From contig BSYO01000016.1 of NCBI GenBank assembly GCA_033239525.1, forward strand, positions 682,001 through 746,000: DNA of 64,000 nt, given 5' to 3'. A program made the translations under genes and the position numbers. The notes below the pieces were generated by a model. That model was not told the DNA's origin, did no database searches, and saw only the letters and a program-made list of their open reading frames with translations. This DNA comes from Nepenthes gracilis. Lineage: Eukaryota > Streptophyta > Magnoliopsida > Caryophyllales > Nepenthaceae. Within the stretch, counting starts at the first letter, position 1, and every line of letters begins with the position of its first letter. Positions 1 through 13,000 of the stretch are shown here, piece by piece.

Positions 1-1163
1 ACTGTTGCTTCAGCTCCTTGGTGCATTGATCATTTTCTCCTTTGATATTGATCTATATCCTCATACCTTTTAATACACAAATATTAAGATCTTGATGGAC
101 ATTTATTCTCAAATTCAGTGGAGTTGCACTATCAAAGTAGGCTTGAAGTTTGGTAGTACATGCACTATCATAACACATTGTTATGCTTTGGACAGGGCCA
201 TCGCACAATGTTTAATAAAATGAGCATGAGAATTTGGTTCTAGTATGGATTTTGTATTGCAGCAGTACTGCTTCATTGTTTAGGTATTGTGATATTGAGA
301 ATTCTTGATAAAAGTGATGCTTTATTTTCCACTTGTGCGACATTTGGAGGAATGGCCCTGGGAACTTTGATCACCTCATTTTTTCCTTTTTAACTCAAAA
401 GAAACTTATGTAGGAAAAGATCATACATAATCTTTGTCTATTAAAAAAGCTTTAAACTGTCAAGTTTGGCAATTTGTTTGATTGTTAAAATAAAATATGG
501 GGGACTTGATATTACTTGGGAATGGATATTATATTGTTAGGCCTGCACAGGGAATAACTATTCCATTTGATATTATTACTATGACCACCACCATGGTCAC
601 CATAATGGCCGGCAGAAGTGGCCAATGGCAGCGGGCAATGATGGCCAGCAGTGGTCCGAGTATATTTATTTGTTCTACTCCATGAATAAGTTGTTTCATC
701 TCCCCATGGTGTTGGTTATTCCCACTTATATGATAATAATTATTCTCGGTCATAAATTCCAAGAAACGGTAACATATATATTCCATGGGGAATAATGTAG
801 AAATTGAATATTTATTCCTTCCAACCAAACAACTTGTGACAGCTGCATGCTCAGGCAAGAATTCCCTTCAAAACTGGCCACACAATAATTGGAGGAATTA
901 GAACAGTCTTGTCTTTTTTTTCTTTTTTTTTTGTTTTGGGGAGGGGGAGGGAGGGTAAGTAAAGCTGTCTTGTCAATAAAAATGATTCCCTAACTGGGGG
1001 AATCATCTACATGATGATGGAATCCTTGGTGGGTCTCTAGGTCCAAATCTTTGTTTGCACTATCATTTCCTTTTCTAATATAGTTCTCATAACTTCTTTG
1101 AAAAGTAATACTAATATGAGTTGGCTTTTGTTTTGAGTTTGAATTCCAAATTTCCATGTGCAG
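1..1163 (+). other. MSH1: MSH1 intron (upstream part)
   Basis: The window opens inside an intron of MSH1. I see no stretch that reads as an MSH1 exon before the acceptor at 1161-1163. A T-rich tract running into G-rich sequence lies at about 918-957. The small open frames near 497-858 have no recognisable motif and no splice logic. Confidence 0.6.
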
Positions 1164-4063
1164 CTTGTCAAGCTACTTGAGCTGAGGGAGGCTAATCATA
1201 TTGAGTTCTGTAGAATAAAGATCGTTGCTGATGAAGTTTTACACTTATATAACAACTATGAGCTTAGCGGAATCCTGAAATTATTGATGGATCCTACTTC
1301 GGTGGCAACTGGATTGAAAATTGAGTTTGATAATCTAGTAAATCTTAACATACAACTCCTTGTTATTCATTTTTTTGAGAGTTTTCATGTCTGTGCTGGC
1401 TTTTAGATTATCTATATTTCTGCTGATTGAATCATTGATAATTATGGCTATTGAAATTTAGTGCACTCTATAAAAAGGTAAGGAGGCAAATCTTGGAGTA
1501 GAACATACCAATCTTTTTGCTTTTGTCTAGAAGTATTATACAATGAATCAGCAAAAGGAAATTGAAACTGTTACCAAAAAAAGGAAAATGAAACAATATG
1601 CTTCTGCTGCCAATTATATAGAAGTTACATGTTCCTGCAAAATTGGCAGTAATTTATCCCCTTTTCAGTTTATCACTTATATATTTGCTACAAATAAGCT
1701 AGTAACTGAAGGCATATCCAAGGTTTTCAGGCACTGAAATGATCCTCTAATAAAGGTGATTATATCAAACTTTGTTGTTGAGGTAACTCCCTCTTTCTTC
1801 CCCTTCCTTTCTTTCACTGAGGAAATAAGAGATCGGGAAACCTTTTGCTGAAGCTTATTCTAGTTTCATTAAAAAAAGGGGATGTTAAGATGGTTTGGGC
1901 AGTGAGAAATGATGTGTTGGCTGAGATTAATGGGAAATTAGAAGAGCAAAGTATACCTAGAAAAACTAGGCACTGATCCCAGCAACACCCCCCCCCAAAA
2001 AAAAAAAAAAAAAAACAAAGAAGAAAAACCTTCAACTGAAGTAATTAGAATATTGGACTGTGCTCCATCTTTTGGAGGATGTTGCCTGAAACTGCAAAAT
2101 GGTGGAAAAGGATTCAAAAAAGGGGACTTGAATCTCCTTCCCCCCCCCCCTTCTTGTTGTCATGTGTCCAATTGATAATCAGGGGGATTTGAGAGATCAT
2201 CCATTGGATAGGTAGGTGGATTGAAATGCTATTAAGGCTAGTCTTTATTTTTAATTGAAGTTTTATCATAGGCAGTTTATACAGGGAATAATGAGAATTT
2301 GTTATTGTAGTCAAATATATGTTTTATTCTAATCAGCTTCCTTTGTAACACTTGCATGTGTCATTTATAAAGGCTGAGATGTTATGATTTTCGATGGGCT
2401 GAAGCAATCATCCCCAAGTTTTGTGCTGCTTGTGAGAATTAGTAGTTAAATGGCTGGTGTGGGTCAGAGTTACGGTTCTGGAAGTAGACTGGATCCACCA
2501 TGCTAGGACTGTTAATGGACTAGTTTTGGGTATTATAAGTTCGTCTCTTTTTCTATGTACAGCTAATAAGCAACGGCTGACCAGACCTAGAAAAACTACG
2601 ATAAGAACTGATCACAACAACCAGAAAAACTAAAAAAAAAAAGAAAGAAAAACATACTTACTGAAGTAATTATAAGACTGGACTGTGCTCTGTCTTTTGA
2701 AGAATGTTGCCAGAAACTGCGAAATGGTGGAAGTTGATTCCTAAAATGGGGCTTAAAGTTTTTCTTTTTTTCTTGTTTGTCAGGTGGCCATTGATAATTA
2801 GGGGGATTTGAGAAATTATCGATTGGACAGGAGGGTGGATTGAAACGCTATGAAGGCTTGTCTTTTATTTTTAATTGAAGTTTGCTCACAGGCAGTTTAT
2901 AATATGAATGACAAGAATTAGATATAGTCTAATATATGTTGTATTCTTATCAACTTCTTATGTATGCTTCTGAGGAATTAGTCAATTAATGGTTGGTGTG
3001 CATAAGAGTCATGGTTTGGGAAGTAGAACAGATCTAACCTTATAGGACTGGTAAATGATTAATTATTGGGCATTATCAGTTCATGCCCGTTTCTTTCTAC
3101 TGCTAATAAGAAATGGTTTTTTGACTTCTATGTTTATATTGTTAGAAGATGGTGCTCTATGGTTAATTAGTAGGGTTTTCAGTTCTCACAAGCAAGCACC
3201 AAGTGATGGCACTATATTCGTCTGCTGATGAATATGAATGGGGTAACTTCTAATTTTTACGTCATCTGCACAGTCCTGTGAACTCTTTTCCCATCTCTGC
3301 AGATGATCATGCCAACTCATTCCAACTTGCCATAATATGCTTACCTCTCTTCTTTTCATGGTCCGCCTCTCCTTCGCCCCCCCCCCCAAAAGAAAAAAGA
3401 AATGTTAATTTTCATGGATTTCTACTTTCCATGAAAAGAACTTGGACGGTCAGTGCCACCACATTGTGAGTTTTGAAATGAAACCTTACTCTAAATTGCT
3501 GGATTGCGAATTTTCATGGATTTCTACTTTCCATGAAAAGAACTTGGACGTTCTAGTGCACGAGGCTCCCACATTGTGAGTTTTGAGATTTATGAAACCT
3601 TACTCTAAATTGCTGGATTGCGAGATGTTGTTTTGGTGGTTTTGTAACCTCTATTTCACAATAGATCCACCTTATCATTGTGTGAAAACTCATGAAGTGA
3701 ACTTGTTGATGCAAAATTTGACAGAGCCTTAATCAGTTCATGGATAGGTGCACAGAATACCACAAGTAGTATTCTCTTATTTCCATCTCTGTTTTTCTCA
3801 TTTGCTTTAATAACCAAACATGCAACAATTTGACATGCAATTGAAGTATTGCGTTATATATCAAGAAAGTTTGCCTTGGCTGTCATTTTGGGCATTGTCT
3901 TGCTTCCCTTAGTGATACATTGTAACTCAAACTGAAAGATCAAACCTAATTCATACCAAAGATCTATGGGGCATTTTGGTAAAGATTATAATCGAATTTT
4001 AGTGATGACACAAGGAGAGGGAACTACATAAGGGCCACAAGGCATCCTCCCACAGCATCAATG

Positions 4064-4098
<35 letters not shown>

Positions 4099-7000
4099 GA
4101 TTTATATCAAATCATATCCTTTGAGCCTTGAGTAATGATTAAGGCCTGTGATTCCTTAGTTTTGATGTTGGTAGAGTTGAATGGAGCTGAATGCTTTTGC
4201 ATGTTCTGTTTAGTATCAATGGGGTCTTGTCAAATAGCAGGCGATGTTGATCAGGTATTTTGTGAGATGCTTTCTTCATCAAGATGCTACGTTATTACAA
4301 CTATCAGGATATAGATTCAAGTCCTAATTAATAATAAAAATTGTTCTATGCACATATCCCTGCTTTGTGTAGAGCCGCTCTCTTTTTAAGCTGTGCATTT
4401 TTATTCCACCCTTTGTGAGGACTGCTTTCTCAATTGTGTTTTTTCGGTGCCTGTTGTAGGAAAACTTTCTTTGCCCTTCTTAGTGCTTTGGGTCCTAGTT
4501 CCTAAGTATTCAGGCTGAATTGTTAAAAAAAAAAATGTCTTGCTGCTTATGACTATATGACACTGTACTAGTCAAGCTTGATTGGTTGACCAAATTTAAT
4601 TTGCATCTGTAATTGGATTTACGAACAAAATGCCAGCTTCCTTTTATATTAAGATCCCTTCTTTTGTGCATGGAACAGTTAATGTTCTAATTTTCTCCTA
4701 GGTCAATGATTGCAAATGGATATCTAATAGAATTGGTGAAATGATCACTCTGGACAGTGAAATTGGTCAAGACCTAAATTCTTACCCTCTTGTTCCTAGC
4801 GATTTTTTTGAGGATATTGAGTCTTCTTGGAAAGGGCGTGTCAAGAGGACGCATCTGGAAGAATTATATGCAGAAGTTGAACAGGCTGCTGAAGCCCTCC
4901 ATCTGGCGGTAGGCCTCTGGTGCTTATTTTTCTAGTCAGGGTAACTCGATATTCTGTACTTATTCTACTGGTTTGATAACCTTGATTTCTGTTTTTTCAT
5001 GTTGCATTTGTGCTTTACCTAATTTTGCATGTGAATGACCAAATTTATTCCCATTGTTTTCCTTAATGTTGTTGGACATCTGTGTAAATAATAGTACCAA
5101 CCTTTTGCATTTATTCTCTTGGTTTGTCTTGTTTTATATTAGTCAAGTAGCTATGTATTTCTGTTTTTTCCTTATTGTTTGTATCCTTAATTACTTCATA
5201 TTTTTAGTTATTGTATGACTTCAGATTCTTTTGCAAAACTGTTGCAAAATTCACAATTGAATATAGTTTTGCTGCTTGATCTTGATATTTTGTGAAGTAT
5301 TAGTTCATCCAGTGTAAGGTATTGTCTGGTCTGCTAGCTTCTTCTTTGGTGCCTTGGACTTGGGATGGGAGTGCATGCTGTGGTCATCATGGCTAGAAGG
5401 GGTTGCAATCAAGATGCTAGGGCATAGGCAGGCTATCTCTATTGCTTATCTTATCAGCTGACATGTGCTTTGTGAATATCAAATGTAAAGAAATTCAAGA
5501 AGAAATATTATTCCACAAGGATGGAACAATGAGTTTTGATGCTGGGTTTTCAATCAGTTGAAGTTTGATGACCCTTCTGATGATGACTTTCTATTATTTT
5601 CCTAATATAGCAGATTGATGTAAAATTGACAGTATTAATGTAAGATAAAGATCTGATAAGCATGCTTTTGACTATTTCTTTCCCTAATTTCCATTGCCTA
5701 GTTCAGTAGAAGTCAGACTTGAAAACATCATTAGTAAGTTTTATCGAGCTGTATAGATAATGATACAAATTTTCCCTTGTTTAATGGAGAGCTATAAAGT
5801 TACCTATCCATTGTGATTTTTCACATGTTTAATGGGGTGTTGTAAAGTTTCCTATCCACTGTGATGGCCTTTGCATGAAGGATTTTGGGTTGTCCAATTA
5901 TGACCTGTTGGGCAAGTGCATGTGGAAGTTTATTGTGTTCTGTGATTCAGGCTATTTATGGCTGTTGGCATTTTGATTGGTTTCATTGGTTATGAGGTCT
6001 GCTTATGGAAACAATCCCCTTTCATTGTCTTTGAAATCAGGAGTAGCAGACAAGTCTGGATGTTTGGGTTGATGGTCTGGACACTTTTCTACCATTTCAT
6101 AGTCTTTGAAACCATATCCTGTTGAAAGGGTTTATTGTGGCATTCTATTATTCAGGCTATTTATGGCTGCTGGCATTTTGATTGGTTTCACAAACAATCC
6201 CCTGGACTGCTTATGGAAACATTTCTGTTTTCTATTCATTGTCTTTGAAATCAGGAGTAGCAGACAAGTCTGGATGTTTGGGTTGATGGTCTGGACACTT
6301 TTCTACCATTTCATAGTCTTTGATTCCAATAATGACCTGTTGGGCAAGTGCATGTGGAAGTTTATTGTGGCATTCTATTATTCAGGCTATTTATGGCTGC
6401 TGGCATTTTGATTGGTTTCACAAACAATCCCCTGGAAGTTATGAGGTCTGCTTATGGAAACATATCGTGAAAGGGTGGGCTGTTTTCTACCATTTCATTG
6501 TCTTTGAAATCAGGAGTAGCAGACAAGTCTGGATGTTTGGGTTGATGGTCTGGACACTTTTCTACCATTTCATAGTCTTTGATTCCAATAATGACCTGTT
6601 GGGCAAGTGCATGTGGAAGTTTATTGTGGCATTCTATTATTCAGGCTATTTATGGCTGCTGGCATTTTGATTGGTTTCACAAACAATCCCCTGGAAGTTA
6701 TGAGGTCTGCTTATGGAAACATATCATGAAAGGGTGGGCGGTTTTCCACCATTTCATTGTCTTTGAAATCAGGAGTAGCAGACAAGTCTGGATGTTTGGG
6801 TTGATGGTCTGGACAATTTTCTACCATTTTATAGTCTTTGATTCCAATAATGACCTGTTGGGCAAGTGCATGTGGAAGTTTATTGTGGCATTCTATTATT
6901 CAGGCTATTTATGGCTGGATTTTGATTGGTTTCACAAACAATCCCCTGGAAGTTATGAGGTCTGCTTATGGAAACATATCATGAAAGGGTGGGTGGTTTT

Positions 7001-10000
7001 CCACCATTTCATTGTCTTTGAAATCAGGAGTAGAACACAAGTCTGGATGTTTGGGTTGATGGTCTGATTCTAGAGGACGATTTCCAGATATTATTCAGGT
7101 TGGCGGCTGATCCTTATGCAGCAGATGGCTAGTTGAGTTGTGTTGATGACAAAATCAATCTAGGGTCCAATGTTTATATGGTAAGGGCTTGTAGGGTGCT
7201 ATTTATGGATGCTGACATTCTGATTTGTTTTCCCAAACAATCTTGTAAAAGTTACGGAATATTCTTGTGGAAACATGTCATTGTGTGAGAGATCTGTCAA
7301 TTAATGTTGACATGCTTAGATGCTGCTGTCATCAGTAAGGGTCCTGTAGAAAACAGGTAAGAGATTGTTAATTACGTTTGTACAATGACTATCTATGAGG
7401 ACCTTTCCCCATTGGGGGTATGGTTTTTCCCTTTGTATTTTTCAGGGGTGGTGGGGGTGGGGAGCACAATCCCTTTACTATTGGCCTTGCCTTATATGGA
7501 TAGATGCCTAACCAGTGCAGAAAGAAGGTATTGGGTTTTATTTTAATTGAGCTGTAGCCTGGTTGGACATCTACCAAGTTTAATATTCCTGCCTGATTTT
7601 CATGTGCTCCATGAAGAAATTAGAATTCTGAAGCGATGGCAAGATCAGTTGAGGACCTCACATTGCAAAGCAGAGTCTAGCGGTTCAATTCCCCATCCCT
7701 AACTCCTCAGAGGACTAACTTATGTATATTATGGGATCCCTGACACAGTTTAGCATTACAACCACATGGTGTAATGTCGCATGAGTAGAAGAAAATTTGG
7801 TGTAATATGTTTGATAACCTGGAAACTTAAAATGGGATAACGAATTAATCATAACCTTGATTAATGGGTGTTTAGTTGATCTTAATTTATGATGCGGAAT
7901 TGTTAGTTTGTTTCTGTAAGATTCAGTGATCTTTAGGCAGGATTAAGCTTATACATAATTAGAGTGATTTAGAGGTCTCCAGTTTAAGCGACAAAAATAA
8001 CGTTTTTAAATTCAATGATAAGGTTGCAAAAATTGGATACACCTAACACTCCTTGGACCCCATGAAACGGGAGTCTTGCACATTGAGTCACTCATTGGAA
8101 GTCCCTGAAAATACTTAATATTTCTGTTCTTGATTAAAAGGAGTAGAAGCCAAACTGTGCTGAGTAATTTTCCTCTATATGTCTAGGTTTCATTTTATAT
8201 ACAGAAAAACTAAAAACAGACATGATTCACATTCATATAACCTTGTAAGTGGACTATAGATTAATGAAGTTTTAGCTTATGCTACAAGCATTCAATGTTG
8301 CATTGATGGAAGCAACCTCCTTGAATGCTGGGGTAAGGCTGTGTATATTCAACACTCTCCAAAGCTCGTAATGTGTGGTGTCTTGTGCACTATGCCACCC
8401 CTATTCCATGCTAAAACGAAATGTTTTGGAATCTGAACCCAAGTACTGAAAAAGGTGGCCTGTCTCATTTGCAGGTCAAGCAGTCCAAGCAGCAGTTATT
8501 AAGGACAGAAAAATGTGATATAAGTACCGGACTTATGAAGTTTATTTATTTGCCTAGTAGACTTCTGTTTGATTGATTCGGCTACTTATATAGTCTGCCT
8601 ATTGACACTTTCATCAACTAGTCCTGTGGAAAATCTATGACAATATTGGAAAACAGCCAGAGTTTGACACCTTGACATATTCCTGTATTCTGCACTTACC
8701 AGAATCCAAGTGCCATTAGCTGTGTATAATTTATGATTGTGCTCTACCCTCAATGTGATCCACATTAATTTCTGTCCATGGAGCTTATGCAATGAGTTCA
8801 TAATAATTTGTAATTGTTGCTTGCACCTCAAATATGTAGGTTACTGAGGATTTCCTCCCAATTATTTCGAGAATAAAAGCTATCACAGCCCCACTTGGTG
8901 GTCCAAAGGGAGAAATATTATATGCTAGGGAACATGAAGCTGTTTGGTTTAAAGGGAAGCGCTTTATTCCATCTGTGTGGGCTGGAACACCTGGCGAAGA
9001 ACAAATTAGGCAGCTTAAACCTTCAGTGGATTCAAAAGGGAAAAAGGTTGGGGAGGAATGGTTTACGACAACAAAGGTGGAAGATGCCTTGATGAGGTGT
9101 GCTTTTTTTTTTTTTGGTTCACTTCTTTTTCTCCCTGTTTATCAGGATAAATGATTTTCTAATTTGTTCCCTGTTTCAGGTACCATGTGGCCAATGACAG
9201 GGCAAGGGCCAAAATCCTTGAACTGTTGCGGGGTCTTTCTTCTGAGTTGCAATCCAAAATTAATATTCTTGTGTTTGCTTCCACGTTGCTCGTCATTGCA
9301 AAGGCACTGTTTGCTCACGTGAGGTTAGGAATGTGTAGAGTTGCCCATTTTACAGTCTGTATCCTTCTGTTGGACCAAATACTTTGGAAGCTTTATTGAA
9401 TTACAAAATTGATAAATAACTACATCTTTGTTTCTGTAAAAATAAAATGAAAATTACACTGTAGTATCTGAGGCAGTTTTCAAGTTAAGAATTCTTGAAT
9501 CTCATGATAAATTCCATACTTTTGAAACATGGGTTTTTAGTTTGTTGTAATCATGTTTCTTAATTTTCAGGAAAGCATAACTAACTGCTGCTCTATCCCA
9601 ACTTATTTTGCACTTGAAGTATCTGTACTTTTGAGGTTATAAACATTTATCCTTGTTGAAAATCCATTTTCTGCTGTCATCCCTATATAATTTATGCATT
9701 CACCATGACATTTGGTTTCTTGGTTACTCTACTGGTGACTGCCAATAATATTGAGGTAATTTATTCCATGTTTCAAAGAGGAAAGTCTTGTAAGATGGAT
9801 AAAAAAGGAAAGAGGGGCATATAACCTGGGAGTTCATTGTAAAAATATTTGGTCTCTATCTTAGGTTCTATCAGTTAAAACAACCTGAAAATAGGAAATG
9901 TTAAAGTATCTGATTCCTTTGTTATGCATTTGATAGGTTTTATAGTCCTTTGAAGTTTGAATGATGTTTGGTGCCTTAAAAGTGGAACCGTAAAACAAGT

Positions 10001-13000
10001 GCAATGAAAGATGTCAGATATGGCATCCGAAAATTTGCAGCCAAACTGGGGAATTACTCTTTTTTCTTTTAGCTTCTGCTGTACAATGTTTTAAGGAGTT
10101 CAAGCATCAACAGGCTGAACTCATTCCCCTTGTAAATTGGGGCAAGGTGTCTAACAACTATGCTGAAGCCTAATTAGAAGAATTCCTCCTTTCTATTGAA
10201 AGGACTGTGAAATCTGCTGATTTGATTATTTTGAAAGATATATGTGGGTTTGAATGGTGTGTGGAGATTCTTCCTTTCTTATGGTAGATTTTGGTATGCC
10301 AATATATTATTTAGGCTTGTAGGCAAAAGTATAAATTATTAGGAATGTATCAGAGATACATAATATTGATTTTTTGTTGATGTCTTACAGCGAAGGGAGA
10401 AGAAGAAAATGGGTCTTCCCCACTCTCATGGAATTCCAATGTTCTGAGGTAATCTTCAATAAACTTATCTTGTTCCTGAGTTTTATATTGGCCCATTCTT
10501 TGCCTTGAATTCAAAACCAGTAGGCCTTATTTTTGGTTCTCTTCTCCCTCTTCCATGATTTCTGTAACAATTTTTATTTTATGGATATATAAATAATTGA
10601 TTTCTGCTGAGAACTAAAGAGCAGCTAGTGGCATCACTCGAGCAAATTGATTCCCCATTCAATGTGTCACTTCAACTCAAAGAAAATTGACGTGCATTCT
10701 GTAACTACGAAGACACAAGTATGAAACATACGACCTGGCCCCGTTTCTTTGACAGTTCTGTAGATGGCATTGATCAGATTATATCCCACCACCTCCTTTG
10801 CTTCTCTGTTTTGAAGCAATCAAGCATATCATTACCTATTATACATAGTGAAGCCTTTGATGGGAAGATAGACCAAAAGGACTTGAATTGAATAGTAAAC
10901 TCTGGAAGAACACTCCTCCGATTCTCATTAGTTGAATAACATGGAAAGAGAGGAGGATACCTATAACTAGCCTCATAAATGTCTATTAAAATTTTGCTAA
11001 ATTGATTCTTCGTGGTGGTGGTGGTGACAACCCACAATGAGTTTGTTGGCATTTAGGTTTCTTGTACCCTTACTTATTTTTTTCAATTGTTAGAAAGAAA
11101 TTTTTTAGACTGGACACTGAGGGGGGTGCCACTCAAGTACAATTGGCATAGCCTTGAAAAACTACAAGCAAAACTCAACCAATCCCCACCTTTTAACAAG
11201 AATCTGAAAGCCCAAACAAAAGAAAGCTACCCAGTTTAAAAACCCAAAAGGCAGACTCAAGCAGGAAAAAAAAAGAGACACAACTATACTGTGCTGGTGG
11301 TTTCAACTATTGTATCACACATTGTCTTTTTATGTGGCATTCTCCTTATTTTGGGATGTCCCAACTCTTGTGCAGCTCTTGAAAAGGTTGAGCATTCAAG
11401 ATTATACTTTCCCCTCCTCTTCATTTAAATAATTTAGTTTGCAATTCTCAAGAAATAAGCAACGTTGACAATTTAAGATTCTGTTTGATGGATGTTGTAA
11501 GGAACTTGTTTAGGAGCAAGAAACATGTAAATTTTCATTTAATATTTTTGGAAACAAGTATCCAATATTGTAAATACGTTTTTCAATGCAAAAAATAACT
11601 GTACTTGTATAATCAGTTAGTCACCTTTTGAAAAGGGACCTTGTGAATTTCCACTATTATTCACTTGTCATTGACATCCATAATTGGAATGCATTATGTC
11701 TTTCTTTATCTGCATAACGAAATGGTTCGAAAACAATTACATGTACAGAGCATCTACAGAAATATTCTTTTTGCTATAGGTAAGGCTTTGTACATGTGAC
11801 ACTTTGTAAAGCCTGTAATGTTGGAAGAGTCACCCATCATTTCAATCCTCTGATTGTGCATGGTTGCTTTTTTGTGAATGATTTCATTTAAACAGACCTC
11901 CCTTCTATTTCACTTCTAAGTCCTAACATTGGATTCAGAATATATATATATATATATATTTGTCCCAAAAAGAAAAATTGATTGAGTTAGAGCAAAACAC
12001 AAATAGGTTGAACATATTGTATTACTTGGGATTTTCAGGGACTTTTCTGTACCATGCCCATCCATAGAAGAATAGGTATTTTGTTTGTCTTTCACTGCTG
12101 AACATTGAGTAATTGCATAAACCTTCCTGACAAGTTGGTTTCAATTATAAAATTATCCACTTGAGGTCAGTCTGCCCCACTTTCTTGGACATAATTTACT
12201 ATGGTTTATTGTTTCTTGTTTGATCTTTTTGTACAACTTTTTTATCAAATGTCTTTTTTGTCATGTTCAAATGTAGTGTTGTTGTGCATCTTTAGGTTTT
12301 TCAGCAAGTTTAGTTTTGTACTTCTTTAATACCCATTAGGAGGTCATCAGAGAAAGATTGAGGGAGGAGGGAGAGGGAGGCTGTTTATACTATAACCATA
12401 ATGAGCATCTGTTTGTTGGAGGTTCCCAAAAATGAAGATAAAAGGGATGTGAAAAAATGCAGTACACTAATTATTGCAACTAGAACATTTCTACTGTCCA
12501 GGGGCTCCAGCCATTAGTTGCAGCTTCATTGACTTAGCCAATAGAGAGAGTAGTGTTACAAACTCATTTGTTATTTCTTTTCAGTTTCATGATTTACATA
12601 ATCACACTCCTAAGCTAACTCCTGTGCACTTGTTGTGTTGTTATGGGAATGCAGAATGTGAAGCCACTAGGTGAACCTATAGTGATAGAGATGAATGGCC
12701 TATCACCCTATTGGTTTGATGTAGCAGAAGGAAGTCCTGTGCGTAACACAGTCCAAATGCAATCATTGTTTCTTCTCACGGGACCAAATGGAGGTGGTAA
12801 ATCGAGTTTGCTTAGGTCAACTTGTGCTGCTGCATTGCTTGGAATATGTGGATTGATGGTGCCTGCAGTGTCAGCCCTGATTCCTCATCTTGATGCTATT
12901 TTTCTACACATGAAATCTTATGATAGTCCTGCTGATGGAAAGAGTTCTTTTCAGGTATGAAGTTGCACTGCTTATAGTTAACTGTTGTTGTTAACTTGAA

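Noticed and set aside
6106..7067. Three long overlapping open frames (101-162 codons) as candidate genes
   Set aside because: They arise from the 259-bp tandem units inside an MSH1 intron. They have no domain, and the same DNA is read in shifted frames, so coding is unlikely without transcript evidence.
7655..7715. GGTTCAATTCCCC resembling a tRNA T-arm, possible SINE
   Set aside because: No matching D-arm, anticodon arm or pol III box A at the right distance, and no A-rich tail.
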